A stretch of DNA of 64,000 nucleotides from Streptomyces sclerotialus (lineage in GTDB: Bacteria; Actinomycetota; Actinomycetes; Streptomycetales; Streptomycetaceae). Below, one piece after another: positions 34,672-43,934 of the stretch (positions within the stretch are counted from its first letter, which is position 1; every line of letters starts with the position of its first letter). The notes beneath the pieces were generated by a model. That model did not search any database. It had not been told where the DNA came from and saw only the letters and a program-made list of their open reading frames with translations. Where the stretch lies: the NCBI RefSeq assembly GCF_040907265.1, contig NZ_JBFOHP010000002.1, positions 5,580,001-5,644,000 of the forward strand, read 5' to 3'. Made by a program: the position numbers and the translations under genes.

Positions 34672-34719
34672 CGCCGGTTCTCGGTCGCCCCTGCGCAGGG
34701 GCGACCGGACCGGCGTTTT
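34672..34719 (+). terminator. intrinsic terminator after rpmE
   Basis: CGCCGGT (small bulge) TCGGTCGCCCC - TGCGC - AGGGGCGACCGG ACCGGCG followed by TTTT: long GC stem with a T-run just after the rpmE stop. The only clearly T-tailed intrinsic terminator I see in the window. Confidence 0.88.
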
Positions 34720-34792
34720 GCCTTCCCTACCCCGCCGGTCCCTCCGGCCGCGGGCGCCCCCGGTACATTCCAGCCAGCAGAGGAACACCACG

Positions 34793-35863
34793 ATGTTCGA
34801 GGCGGTCGAGGAACTGATCGGCGAACACGCCGACCTCGAGAAGCGGCTCGCCGACCCCGCGGTCCACGCCGACCAGCGCGAGGCGATGCGGCTCAACAAG
34901 CGTTACGCCGAACTGACCCCGATCATCGCCACGTACCGTGCCTGGAAGCAGACCGGCGACGACATCGAGACGGCCCGCGAACTGGCCGCCGACGACCCCG
35001 ACTTCGCCGAGGAGGTCAAGGAGGGGGAGGTCCGCCGCGAGGAGCTGACCGACAAGCTCCGGCTGCTGCTCGTCCCGCGCGACCCCAGCGACGACAAGGA
35101 CGTGATCCTGGAGGTCAAGGCCGGTGAGGGCGGCGAGGAGTCCGCGCTGTTCGCCGGCGACCTGCTGCGGATGTACCTGCGCTACGCCGAGCGGATCGGG
35201 TGGAAGACCGAGATCCTCGACGCCAACGAGTCCGACCTCGGCGGCTACAAGGACGTCCAGGTCGCCGTGAAGACCAAGGGCCAGACCGAGCCCGGCCAGG
35301 GCGTGTGGGCCCGCCTGAAGTACGAGGGCGGCGTGCACCGCGTGCAGCGGGTGCCCGCGACCGAGTCGCAGGGCCGCATCCACACCTCCGCCGCCGGCGT
35401 GCTCGTCACGCCCGAGGCCGAGGAGGTCGAGGTCGAGATCGGCCCGAACGACCTGCGGATCGACGTGTACCGCTCGTCGGGCCCCGGCGGCCAGTCGGTC
35501 AACACCACCGACTCCGCCGTGCGCATCACCCACCTGCCCACCGGCATCGTCGTCTCCTGCCAGAACGAGAAGAGCCAGCTGCAGAACAAGGAGCAGGCGC
35601 TCCGCATCCTGCGCTCCCGGCTGCTCGCGGCGGCGCAGGAGGAGGCCGAGCGGGAGGCGTCGGACGCCCGTCGCAGTCAGGTCCGTACGGTCGACCGCTC
35701 CGAGCGCATCCGGACATACAACTTCCCGGAAAACCGGATCTCCGACCACCGGGTGGGCTTCAAGGCGTACAACTTGGACCAAGTGCTGGACGGCGAGCTC
35801 GACCCGGTGATCCAGGCCTGCGTGGACGCCGACTCGGCGGCCAAGCTCGCCGCCGCCCAGTAA
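34793..35863 (+). CDS. prfA: peptide chain release factor 1
   Basis: 356 residues; reads UAA and UAG stop codons. The anticodon-like tripeptide P188-A189-T190 in RVPATESQG is the RF1 signature (RF2 has SPF). The catalytic GGQ is at 232-234 in [18 protein letters not shown]. Ribosome site AGAGGA 8 bases before ATG 34793. The methyltransferase that modifies its GGQ glutamine (prmC) is the next gene, 62 bp on. Confidence 0.97.
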   Translation: MFEAVEELIGEHADLEKRLADPAVHADQREAMRLNKRYAELTPIIATYRAWKQTGDDIETARELAADDPDFAEEVKEGEVRREELTDKLRLLLVPRDPSDDKDVILEVKAGEGGEESALFAGDLLRMYLRYAERIGWKTEILDANESDLGGYKDVQVAVKTKGQTEPGQGVWARLKYEGGVHRVQRVPATESQGRIHTSAAGVLVTPEAEEVEVEIGPNDLRIDVYRSSGPGGQSVNTTDSAVRITHLPTGIVVSCQNEKSQLQNKEQALRILRSRLLAAAQEEAEREASDARRSQVRTVDRSERIRTYNFPENRISDHRVGFKAYNLDQVLDGELDPVIQACVDADSAAKLAAAQ

Positions 35864-35925
35864 GCCGCGGGCGTCGCCGCCCGCTCCGCACCGCACGACC
35901 GAAGTACGTACCGGCTGGAGGACCA

Positions 35926-36831
35926 GTGCAGCAGTCTCCCGGGGGCCACGGCGTTCCTCAGCGGCCTGGCCGCGGGCCCACAGCCCGGTCCGTGCTGCTC
36001 GCCGAGGTGGCCCAGGCGACCCAGCGGCTGGCCGACGCCGGCGTGCCCTCGCCGCGCTTCGACGCCGAGGAGCTCGCCGCCCACGTGCACGGCGTCAAGC
36101 GGTCCCAGCTGCACATGGTGGCCGACGCGGACTTCGACGCCCGGTACTGGGAGGCGATCGCCCGCCGCGAGGCCCGCGAGCCGCTCCAGCACATCACCGG
36201 GCGCGCGTTCTTCCGGTACCTGGAGCTGCACGTCGGCCCCGGCGTGTTCGTGCCCCGGCCGGAGACCGAGTCGGTGGTGGGCTGGGCGATAGACGCCGTC
36301 CGCGCGATGGACGTCGTCGAGCCGCTCATCGTCGACCTGTGCACCGGCTCCGGTGCCATCGCGCTCGCGCTCGCCCAGGAGGTGCCGCGCTCGCGGGTGC
36401 ACGCCGTGGAGCTGTCCGAGGACGCCCTGGTGTGGACACGCAAGAACGTCGAGGGGTCCCGCGTCGTTCTCCATCAGGGCGACGCGCTGACCGCGCTGCC
36501 CGAGCTGGACGGCCAGGTGGACCTGGTCGTCTCCAATCCGCCGTACATCCCGCTGACCGAGTGGGAGCACGTCGCACCGGAGGCGCGCGACCACGACCCC
36601 GAGCTCGCGCTCTTCTCCGGCGAGGACGGCCTGGACACCATCCGGGGCATCGAGCGCACCGCACACCGCCTGCTGCGGCCCGGCGGCGTCGTCGTGATCG
36701 AACACGCCGACACCCAGGGCGGCCAGGTGCCGTGGATCTTCACCGAGGAGCGCGGCTGGGCGGACGCGGCCGACCACCCCGACCTGAACAACCGGCCACG
36801 CTTCGCGACCGCCCGCAGGGCGACGCCGTGA
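35926..36831 (+). CDS. prmC: release factor glutamine methyltransferase PrmC (HemK)
   Basis: 301 residues from GTG 35926, supported by GGAGG 4 bases upstream. N-terminal helical substrate domain, then a SAM-binding Rossmann fold with DLCTGSGAIALALA and the catalytic NPPY motif beginning at Asn204. Methylates the glutamine of the GGQ loop of RF1/RF2. Its place right after prfA is the common arrangement. Confidence 0.95.
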   Translation: MQQSPGGHGVPQRPGRGPTARSVLLAEVAQATQRLADAGVPSPRFDAEELAAHVHGVKRSQLHMVADADFDARYWEAIARREAREPLQHITGRAFFRYLELHVGPGVFVPRPETESVVGWAIDAVRAMDVVEPLIVDLCTGSGAIALALAQEVPRSRVHAVELSEDALVWTRKNVEGSRVVLHQGDALTALPELDGQVDLVVSNPPYIPLTEWEHVAPEARDHDPELALFSGEDGLDTIRGIERTAHRLLRPGGVVVIEHADTQGGQVPWIFTEERGWADAADHPDLNNRPRFATARRATP

Positions 36832-36916
36832 CCGGACCCGCAGTTCCCCACCGGGCCCCGGCCACCGCCGGGTGCCGCTCCACCCCCACCACCGTTCCGC
36901 ACCAGGAGGCCCGCTA

Positions 36917-37564
36917 ATGGCACGGCGATACGACTGCAGCGACGCGACCGACCGCGCGACCGGCCTGCGTGAGGCCGCCTCGGCGGTCCGGCGCGGGGAG
37001 CTGGTCGTGCTGCCGACCGACACCGTCTACGGGATCGGCGCGGACGCCTTCAGCTCGGAGGCCGTCGGCGACCTCCTGGAGGCCAAGGGCCGCGGCCGCA
37101 ACATGCCCTCGCCGGTCCTCGTCGGCTCCCCGAACACCCTGCACGGCCTGGTCACCGACTTCTCCGAGCAGGCCTGGGAGCTGGTCGACGCCTTCTGGCC
37201 CGGCGCCCTCACCCTGGTCGCCCGGCACCAGCCGTCGCTGACCTGGGACCTGGGGGAGACCCGCGGCACGGTGGCGGTACGGATGCCGCTGCACCCCGTC
37301 GCCATCGAGCTGCTGACCGAGTTCGGCCCGATGGCCGTCTCCAGCGCCAACCTCACGGGCCACCCCTCCCCGCAGGACTGCGACGCCGCCCAGGAGATGC
37401 TGGGCGACTCCGTCTCCGTGTACCTGGACGGCGGGCCCACCCCGGCCGCCGTGCCGTCCTCCATCGTCGACGTGACCGGCAGGATCCCGCGGCTGCTCCG
37501 GGCCGGCGCGATCGACGCCGACGAGCTCCGCAAGGTCGTACCCGAGCTCGAGGTGGCCAATTGA
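36917..37564 (+). CDS. L-threonylcarbamoyladenylate synthase (Sua5/YrdC/YwlC)
   Basis: 215 residues; makes threonylcarbamoyl-AMP from threonine, bicarbonate and ATP for the universal t6A37 tRNA modification. Family marks: RGELVVLPTDTVYGIGADA, the KGRGRNMPSPVLVGS nucleotide site, FWPGALTLV, and GPMAVSSANLTGHPSP. Start ATG 36917 with AGGAGG 7 bases before. Its stop overlaps the next start (ATG at 37564), so the next gene is coupled to it. Confidence 0.95.
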   Translation: MARRYDCSDATDRATGLREAASAVRRGELVVLPTDTVYGIGADAFSSEAVGDLLEAKGRGRNMPSPVLVGSPNTLHGLVTDFSEQAWELVDAFWPGALTLVARHQPSLTWDLGETRGTVAVRMPLHPVAIELLTEFGPMAVSSANLTGHPSPQDCDAAQEMLGDSVSVYLDGGPTPAAVPSSIVDVTGRIPRLLRAGAIDADELRKVVPELEVAN

Positions 37565-38220
37565 TGGCCCCGCAGGGGCGTGGCATAGCGGGAACGCAGG
37601 ACGGCTACACCTTCCGCATCCTCCACGTCAGCACCGGCAACGTGTGCCGCTCGCCGATCACCGAGCGGCTGCACCGCCATGGCCTGCAACGCAGACTCGG
37701 TACCGAGCTGACCAGCGGCATCGTGGTGGAGAGCGCCGGCACCTGGGGCCACGAGGGCGCCCCGATGGAGACCCACGCCGCCACCGTGCTCGCCGACTAC
37801 GGCGCGGATCCGGACGGGTTCATCGGCCGCGAGCTGCTGGACGAGCACGTCATCCGCGCCGACCTCGTGCTGACCGCCACCCGTGACCACCGCGCCCAGG
37901 TCATCTCCATGGGCCACTCCGCGGGCCTGCGCACCTTCACCCTCAAGGAGTTCAACCGGCTGGTGAAGGCCATAGACCCGGCCACCCTGCCCGAGCCCGA
38001 CCCGGCGCTGCCCGACGGCGGGCTGGTCGCCCGTGCGCGCGCGCTGGTCGGCGCAGCCGCCGCGCTGCGCGGCTGGCTGCTCGCGCCGAACGCCGAGGCC
38101 GACGAGGTGCACGACCCCTACGGCGCGCCCATCACGTTCTTCCGCTCCATCGGCGACGAGATCAACCAGGCCCTCGATCCGGTCGTCACCGCCCTCACAG
38201 GAGTCCCCGCACGCGCCTGA
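37564..38220 (+). CDS. low-molecular-weight phosphotyrosine phosphatase-like protein, catalytic Cys replaced by Ser
   Basis: 218 residues with the LMW-PTP fold signature. The P-loop reads H-V-S23-T-G-N-V-C-R29-S-P, so the position of the nucleophilic cysteine of CxGNxCRSP is a serine (codon AGC at 37630-37632) while the phosphate-binding arginine is kept. The general-acid motif DPYG is present late in the protein. Classical phosphatase chemistry therefore looks impossible or very weak; binding of phosphotyrosine or phosphoarginine, or another reaction, may remain. About 40 extra residues (ALVGAAAALRGWLLAPNAEA region) extend the fold. Coupled to the Sua5 gene. Confidence 0.87.
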   Translation: MAPQGRGIAGTQDGYTFRILHVSTGNVCRSPITERLHRHGLQRRLGTELTSGIVVESAGTWGHEGAPMETHAATVLADYGADPDGFIGRELLDEHVIRADLVLTATRDHRAQVISMGHSAGLRTFTLKEFNRLVKAIDPATLPEPDPALPDGGLVARARALVGAAAALRGWLLAPNAEADEVHDPYGAPITFFRSIGDEINQALDPVVTALTGVPARA

Positions 38221-38367
38221 GCGGCCCTGTGCCGCCCTGACCGCCCGGTGGCCGTAAAACCGCGCCTGCCACCCGCCCGGCCGCTCTGTCGCGCCGTACA
38301 CCGCGCCCGGAGGCCGTTCCGCGCCTACATTGGACGTACGTCCCCCGTACGAGGCCCGGAGCGAGCG

Positions 38368-39711
38368 ATGCCAGCGACTCCCGCGTCCACCCGCAGCGCC
38401 ACCCCGCACTCCCGGCCGGTCCGGCAGCAGAGCGACGGGCCGCAGCCCGGGAGCGCGGTCCCGGCCCCCTGGGGCGGCCCCGGCTTCGACCAGCTGCGCG
38501 CCCAGGACCCGCAGATCGCCGACGCGCTGCTCGGCGAGAGCGCCCGGCAGGCCGCCGGGCTCCAGCTGATCGCCGCGGAGAACTTCTCCTCGCCCGCCGT
38601 GCTGGCCGCGCTCGGCTCCCCGCTCGCCAACAAGTACGCCGAGGGCTACCCCGGCGCCCGCCACCACGGCGGCTGCGAGCTGGTGGACTTCGCCGAGCGG
38701 ACGGCCGTGGAGCGCGCCAGGGCCCTGTTCGGCGCCGAACACGCCAACGTGCAGTCCCACAGCGGCTCTTCGGCCGTCCTGGCGGCCTACGCAGCGCTGC
38801 TGCGCCCCGGGGACAGCGTGCTGGCCATGGCGCTGCCGCACGGCGGCCACCTGACGCACGGCTCGCCCGCGAACTTCTCCGGCCGCTGGTTCGACTTCGC
38901 CGGGTACGGCGTCGACCCGGACACCGGGCTGCTGGACTACGACGCCGTCCGGGAGCTGGCGGTACGGCGCCGCCCGAAGGCCATCGTCTGCGGCTCGATC
39001 TCCTACCCGCGCCACATCGATTACGCGGCCTTCCGTGAGATCGCCGACGACGTGGGCGCGTACCTCATCGCGGACGCCGCGCACCCGATCGGACTGGTGG
39101 CCGGGGGAGCGGCGCCGAATCCGGTGCCGTACGCCGACGTGGTGTGCGCGACCACTCACAAAGTCCTGCGCGGCCCGCGCGGCGGCATGATCCTGTGCGG
39201 CGCCGACCTGGCCGAGCGGATCGACCGGGCGGTGTTCCCGTTCACCCAGGGCGGTGCGCAGATGCACACGGTCGCGGCGAAGGCGGTGGCGTTCGGGGAG
39301 GCCGCCACGCCCGCGTTCGCGGCGTACGCCCGCCGGGTCACGGCCAACGCGCGGGTGCTCGCCGAGGCGCTGGCGGGCGAGGGCCTGACGGTGACCACCG
39401 GGGGCACCGACACGCACCTGATCACCGCCGACACCGCGCCGCTGGGCCTGGACGCCCGGACGGCGCGCGGGCGGCTGGCCGCGGCCGGCATCGTCCTGGA
39501 CACCTGCGCGCTGCCCTGTCCGGCGGACGCCGCGACGCGCAGGACGGGCATCCGGCTGGGCACGGCCGCTGTTTCCACTCAGGGAATGGGGGAAGCCGAG
39601 ATGACACGCATCGGGGCACTGATCGGAGCGGCGCTCCGGGAGGACGGCACGGCCCGGGCGGGGACGACGGAACTGGTCCGGCACTTCCCGCCATATCCCC
39701 CGCACGCCTGA
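38368..39711 (+). CDS. glyA: serine hydroxymethyltransferase
   Basis: 447 residues; PLP enzyme converting serine + tetrahydrofolate to glycine + 5,10-methylene-tetrahydrofolate. The PLP lysine is K265 in TTHKVLRGPRGGM. LIAAENFSSPAVLAALGS, NKYAEGYPGARHHGGCE and QSHSGSSAV are the usual signatures. An N-terminal extension of about 40 residues, rich in Pro, Ser and Arg, precedes the domain. Start ATG 38368 with GGAG 6 bases before. Confidence 0.94.
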   Translation: MPATPASTRSATPHSRPVRQQSDGPQPGSAVPAPWGGPGFDQLRAQDPQIADALLGESARQAAGLQLIAAENFSSPAVLAALGSPLANKYAEGYPGARHHGGCELVDFAERTAVERARALFGAEHANVQSHSGSSAVLAAYAALLRPGDSVLAMALPHGGHLTHGSPANFSGRWFDFAGYGVDPDTGLLDYDAVRELAVRRRPKAIVCGSISYPRHIDYAAFREIADDVGAYLIADAAHPIGLVAGGAAPNPVPYADVVCATTHKVLRGPRGGMILCGADLAERIDRAVFPFTQGGAQMHTVAAKAVAFGEAATPAFAAYARRVTANARVLAEALAGEGLTVTTGGTDTHLITADTAPLGLDARTARGRLAAAGIVLDTCALPCPADAATRRTGIRLGTAAVSTQGMGEAEMTRIGALIGAALREDGTARAGTTELVRHFPPYPPHA

Positions 39712-39822
39712 ATCCGGGAACCGCTTCCGCACGAGGAACGTCCTTACCTACATTCACGGCTGAGGGGCGGACACGCATATGGTGTGTGGCTGTGATGGCC
39801 AGCGATACCAATGGGGCAGCCC

Positions 39823-41157
39823 GTGCGTGAATACCTGCTGACGCTGTGCGTCACGGCCGCGGTCACTTACCTGCTGACCGGGCCGGTACGGAAATTCGCG
39901 ATCGCGGCCGGCGCGATGCCGGAGATCCGCGCCCGCGATGTGCACCGAGAACCGACGCCGCGCCTGGGCGGCATCGCGATGTTCGGTGGTCTGTGCGCGG
40001 GTCTGCTGGTCTCCGCCCACTTCACGAACATCAAGAGCGTCTTCGAGTTCTCCAACGAGCCACGCGCGCTCCTCTCGGGCGCCGCGCTGATCTGGGTGCT
40101 CGGCGTCCTGGACGACAAGTGGGGCGTGGACGCCCTCATCAAGCTCGGCGGGCAGATGATCGCCGCGGGCGTGATGGTCCTGCAGGGCCTGACCATCCTG
40201 TGGATCCCGGTGCCCGGTGTCGGCACGGTCTCGCTGACCCCCATGCAGGGCACGCTGCTCACCGTCGCGCTGGTCGTCATCACCATCAACGCGGTGAACT
40301 TCGTCGACGGCCTGGACGGGCTCGCCTCGGGCATGGTGTGCATCGCGGCCGCCGCGTTCTTCATGTACGCGTACCGCATCTGGTACGGCTACGGCCTGGA
40401 GGCGGCGGCGCCCGCCTCGCTCTTCGCGGCGATCCTGATGGGCATGTGCCTGGGCTTCCTGCCGCACAACATGCACCCGGCGCGGATCTTCATGGGCGAC
40501 TCGGGTTCGATGCTGATCGGGCTGGTGCTGGCCGCGGGCGCGATCTCGGTCACGGGTCAGGTGGACCCGGACGCGATGCAGCTGTTCGCCGGCTCCGAGC
40601 GGGCCGCGGTGCACACGATGGTGCCGGTCTACATCCCGCTGCTGCTGCCACTGACGATCATCGCGGTGCCCTTCGCCGACCTGGTCCTCGCGATCGTGCG
40701 GCGGACCTGGAACGGCCAGTCGCCGTTCACGGCCGACCGCGGCCACCTGCACCACCGGCTGCTGGAGATCGGTCACTCGCACAGCCGTGCCGTGCTCATC
40801 ATGTACTTCTGGTCGGCGCTGATCGCGTTCGGCGCGGTGGCGTACTCGGTGAACAACGCCAGTGTCTGGATCGTCCTGGGCATCGTCGCGCTGAGCGCGG
40901 TCGGCCTCGTCCTCCTGCTGCTGCCGCGCTTCACGCCGCGGGCGCCGCGCTGGGCCGAGTGGATGGTGCCGCCCCGTTACCGGCGGCAGACCCGTACGGC
41001 TGTCGCGGAAGGCGTGGCTCCGGAAGCCGGGCCGGCCGGTGCCGCGGTGCCGGAGGAGGGCCGGCGGGAGCCGGTGCCGGCGGGGGTCAACGGCGCCACC
41101 GCGATCGGCGACCGGTCCCGTTTCCACGACTGGCGGCGGGTCGGCAGCCGGCGCTGA
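39823..41157 (+). CDS. undecaprenyl-phosphate GlcNAc-1-phosphate transferase (WecA/TagO/MraY-like)
   Basis: 444 residues from GTG 39823 (an in-frame ATG at 39811 has no better ribosome site). Polytopic membrane enzyme transferring GlcNAc-1-P from UDP-GlcNAc to undecaprenyl phosphate, first step of wall glycopolymer synthesis. Catalytic motifs: LDDKWG after the third helix, NAVNFVDGLDGLASG, and FMGDSGSM; the cytoplasmic loop has GHLHHRLLEIGHSHSRAV. The last 60 residues are hydrophilic and variable. May act with the LCP protein encoded at 33 kb. Confidence 0.93.
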   Translation: MREYLLTLCVTAAVTYLLTGPVRKFAIAAGAMPEIRARDVHREPTPRLGGIAMFGGLCAGLLVSAHFTNIKSVFEFSNEPRALLSGAALIWVLGVLDDKWGVDALIKLGGQMIAAGVMVLQGLTILWIPVPGVGTVSLTPMQGTLLTVALVVITINAVNFVDGLDGLASGMVCIAAAAFFMYAYRIWYGYGLEAAAPASLFAAILMGMCLGFLPHNMHPARIFMGDSGSMLIGLVLAAGAISVTGQVDPDAMQLFAGSERAAVHTMVPVYIPLLLPLTIIAVPFADLVLAIVRRTWNGQSPFTADRGHLHHRLLEIGHSHSRAVLIMYFWSALIAFGAVAYSVNNASVWIVLGIVALSAVGLVLLLLPRFTPRAPRWAEWMVPPRYRRQTRTAVAEGVAPEAGPAGAAVPEEGRREPVPAGVNGATAIGDRSRFHDWRRVGSRR

Positions 41158-41289
41158 AGCGTGGGTTCCGGAAACTTCCCTGACATCTTTCGGGGATTAT
41201 GTTTGCCACACTGAAAATCAGACGATTCCGTCCGCATAGCACACAAAGCGGCGGTCGTCAGCGCACCAACGCGCGGGGTACTGCTCACG

Positions 41290-41305
41290 TGTGACAGGTA
41301 GCACA
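41290..41305. promoter_or_regulatory. candidate Rex-like site 1 upstream of atpI
   Basis: TGTGACAGGTAGCACA, extended as GTGTG...CACAC, is an imperfect inverted repeat. It agrees with 9 of the 13 fixed bases of the Rex operator pattern TGTGAACnnnTTCACA. Confidence 0.4.
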
Positions 41306-41335
41306 CGAAGTAGGTAAAGACCTCATCAAATAGTT

Positions 41336-41351
41336 TGTGATACCGTTCACG
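41336..41351. promoter_or_regulatory. candidate Rex operator (ROP) upstream of atpI
   Basis: TGTGATACCGTTCACG agrees with 10 of the 13 fixed bases of the Streptomyces Rex pattern TGTGAACnnnTTCACA. Rex is a redox sensor that binds when NADH/NAD+ is low and controls respiratory genes; from memory, the atp operon is a reported Rex target in Streptomyces. Confidence 0.6.
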
Positions 41352-41473
41352 AGACCCGGTGATAGAGCCGTAAGTCCCGAGTCGGTCGGGCCGCTCGGCT
41401 CGGCAGCTCGCCGTCGTACCGGGTCTACGCTCGTCCGCGAGCACACCTGCCCCCACCCCGCCGGAGCGCCGCC

Positions 41474-41911
41474 ATGCAGTCACATGACGCTCGCCTGTTT
41501 CTTCGTGCCCTCGTCCCTACGCTTGTCGTCGGCGTTCTCGCTGTCGTCGTCAGTGCGCTGGTCGCCGGCGGTAAGGGCGCGATCGGTGCCGTGGTCGGTG
41601 TGGCGCTGGTGCTCTTCGTGATGGGTCTCAGCCTCGTCGTCCTCCAGCAGACCGCGAAGAAATACCCCTCGCTGTTCCAGATGATGGGGCTGCTGCTGTA
41701 CGCAGTGCAGATCCTGTTCGTCGGGGTCTTCCTGCTGGCGTTCAAGGACACGACCTTTTTCGACACCAAGGCCTTCGCGTTCTCGCTGCTCGCCGCCACT
41801 CTCGTGTGGATCGGCGCACAGGCCCGCGGGTACATGAAGGCGAAGATTCTCTACGTCGACCCCGATGCCGCGGAAGCCAAGCGCGCGGAAACGGCGGGGT
41901 CCACGCCGTGA
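41474..41911 (+). CDS. atpI: ATP synthase protein I
   Basis: 145 residues, four hydrophobic helices (VVGVLAVVVSALVAGG, AIGAVVGVALVLFVMGLSLVVL, LFQMMGLLLYAVQILFVGVFLLAF, FAFSLLAATLVWIGA). AtpI helps assembly of the c-ring or Mg/Ca supply in other bacteria; it is not part of the finished enzyme. First gene of the atp operon, with GGAG 7 bases before ATG. 264 bp without a gene separate it from atpB. Confidence 0.9.
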   Translation: MQSHDARLFLRALVPTLVVGVLAVVVSALVAGGKGAIGAVVGVALVLFVMGLSLVVLQQTAKKYPSLFQMMGLLLYAVQILFVGVFLLAFKDTTFFDTKAFAFSLLAATLVWIGAQARGYMKAKILYVDPDAAEAKRAETAGSTP

Positions 41912-42175
41912 GACGTAGGGCCGGGATAAACACAGTCGTGAGAGCCTGCTATCGTCCGGTGCCATCTGCGGCACAGTTGGCGCAGGCGGCGCGGCTCCCG
42001 AGTCCCCCGGGGCAGGACGCACATCTCCTGCGGCCCCCGCCTGTGATGCGAACCGGCCCAGTGCCGATGTGCCGCCCCCAAATCCGTAAGACCAGTCCAG
42101 TGCCGTTCCGCGGATCAACGCCGCGCCGACACAACGAGGTTGCCGTACCTATGCGCCACGCTGAAGGAGCTCGCG

Positions 42176-42991
42176 GTGAGTGCTGACCTGAATACGCTCG
42201 CCTTTAACACCGAGTGTCACCTCTTCATTCCAGGGTGTGGCTTCGAGGCTCCCGGCCTGCACTCGTTCGTCTTCGAGCCGCTCTTCTCGATCGGCAGCTT
42301 CAACTTCAACAAGCCGATGCTGCTGGCCCTGCTCAGCACCATCGTCGTGGTGTGGTTCTTCTGGGCTGCTTTCGGCCGGGCGAAGGTCGTGCCGGGCAAG
42401 ATGCAGATGATCGCCGAGGCCGGTTACGACTTCGTGCGCCGCGGGCTCGTGTACGACGCGCTCGGCAAGAAGGAGGGCGACAAGTACGTCCCCTTCATGG
42501 TCTCGCTGTTCTTCTTCGTGTGGATCATGAACATCTGGTCGATCATTCCGGTCGCCCAGTTCCCGGTGACCTCGGTCATCGCGTTCCCCGCCGGCCTCGC
42601 CCTGATGGTCTGGGTGCTGTGGGTGTTCCTGACCTTCAAGAAGCACGGCTTCGTGGGCGGCTGGAAGAACATCACCGGCTACGACAAGTCGCTCGGCGCG
42701 GTGCTGCCGCTGCTGATGATCATCGAGTTCTTCTCGAACCTGATCATCCGCCCCTTCACCCACGCGGTCCGGCTCTTCGCGAACATGTTCGCGGGCCACA
42801 TGCTGCTCGTGATGTTCACCATCGCCAGCTTCTACCTCGCGAACGGCGTCGGTTTCGTCTACGCAGGCGCATCCTTCGTGATGACCATCGTGATGACCGC
42901 CTTCGAGCTCTTCATCCAGGCCGTCCAGGCGTACGTCTTCGTGCTGCTGGCCTGCAACTACGTCCAGGGCGCGCTCGCCGAGCACCACTGA
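42176..42991 (+). CDS. atpB: F1Fo ATP synthase subunit a
   Basis: 271 residues from GTG 42176, supported by AAGGAG 6 bases before. Membrane subunit forming the proton half-channels. The essential arginine is Arg199 in THAVRLFANMFAGH. The late helix with FELFIQAVQAYVFVLL, carrying the conserved Glu/Gln, is present. About six transmembrane helices. Confidence 0.96.
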   Translation: MSADLNTLAFNTECHLFIPGCGFEAPGLHSFVFEPLFSIGSFNFNKPMLLALLSTIVVVWFFWAAFGRAKVVPGKMQMIAEAGYDFVRRGLVYDALGKKEGDKYVPFMVSLFFFVWIMNIWSIIPVAQFPVTSVIAFPAGLALMVWVLWVFLTFKKHGFVGGWKNITGYDKSLGAVLPLLMIIEFFSNLIIRPFTHAVRLFANMFAGHMLLVMFTIASFYLANGVGFVYAGASFVMTIVMTAFELFIQAVQAYVFVLLACNYVQGALAEHH

Positions 42992-43321
<330 letters not shown>

Positions 43322-43364
43322 GCCGAAGCACTACGACGAACTCATTTAGACGGAAGGCATTGAC

Positions 43365-43934
43365 GTGACCCTGGTCAGCCTGGCGAGTGAGGTAGAGGTT
43401 CCGCAGAACCCCCTCATCCCGCCGATCCCAGAGCTTGTCATCGGCCTGATCGCCTTCTTCATCGTCTTCGGCTTCCTCGCCAAGAAGCTCCTCCCGAACA
43501 TCAACAAGGTTCTGGACGAGCGCCGCGCGGCGATCGAAGGTGGCATGGAGAAGGCGGAGGCCGCCCAGGCCGAGGCCCAGCAGGTCCTGGAGGACTACCG
43601 GGCCCAGCTCGCCGACGCCCGCCACGAGGCCGCGCGCCTGCGCCAGGAGGCGCAGGAGCAGGGTGCCGCGCTCATCGCCGAGATGCGCGCGGAGGGCCAG
43701 CGGCAGCGTGAGGAGATCATCGCCGCCGGTCACGCCCAGATCGAGGCGGACCGGAAGCAGGCCGCGCAGACGCTGCGCCAGGACGTGGGCAAGCTCGCCA
43801 CCGACCTGGCCGGCAAGCTCGTCGGTGAGTCCCTCGAGGACCACGCCCGGCAGAGCCGCACGATCGACCGCTTCCTCGACGAGCTCGAGGCCAAGGCGGC
43901 GACCGACTCGGCGAAGGCCGAGGCCGGCCGATGA
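43365..43934 (+). CDS. atpF: F1Fo ATP synthase subunit b
   Basis: 189 residues from GTG 43365: short N-terminus, one membrane helix (LVIGLIAFFIVFGFLAKKLLP) and a long Ala/Glu/Arg/Gln-rich coiled coil forming the peripheral stalk. Stop overlaps atpH start (ATGA). Confidence 0.96.
   Translation: MTLVSLASEVEVPQNPLIPPIPELVIGLIAFFIVFGFLAKKLLPNINKVLDERRAAIEGGMEKAEAAQAEAQQVLEDYRAQLADARHEAARLRQEAQEQGAALIAEMRAEGQRQREEIIAAGHAQIEADRKQAAQTLRQDVGKLATDLAGKLVGESLEDHARQSRTIDRFLDELEAKAATDSAKAEAGR

Larger units (their letters stand above)
41158..41473. promoter_or_regulatory. 316-bp promoter region of the atp operon
   Basis: No gene fits. It holds the start of the ATP synthase transcription unit and two palindrome-like sites of Rex type (described separately). 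It is noticeably less GC-rich than the flanking genes, as expected for a regulated promoter region. Confidence 0.7.

Noticed and set aside
41158..41473. A small gene in the atp promoter region
   Set aside because: Short frames here have no ribosome site, no GC third-position bias and no motif; the region looks regulatory.
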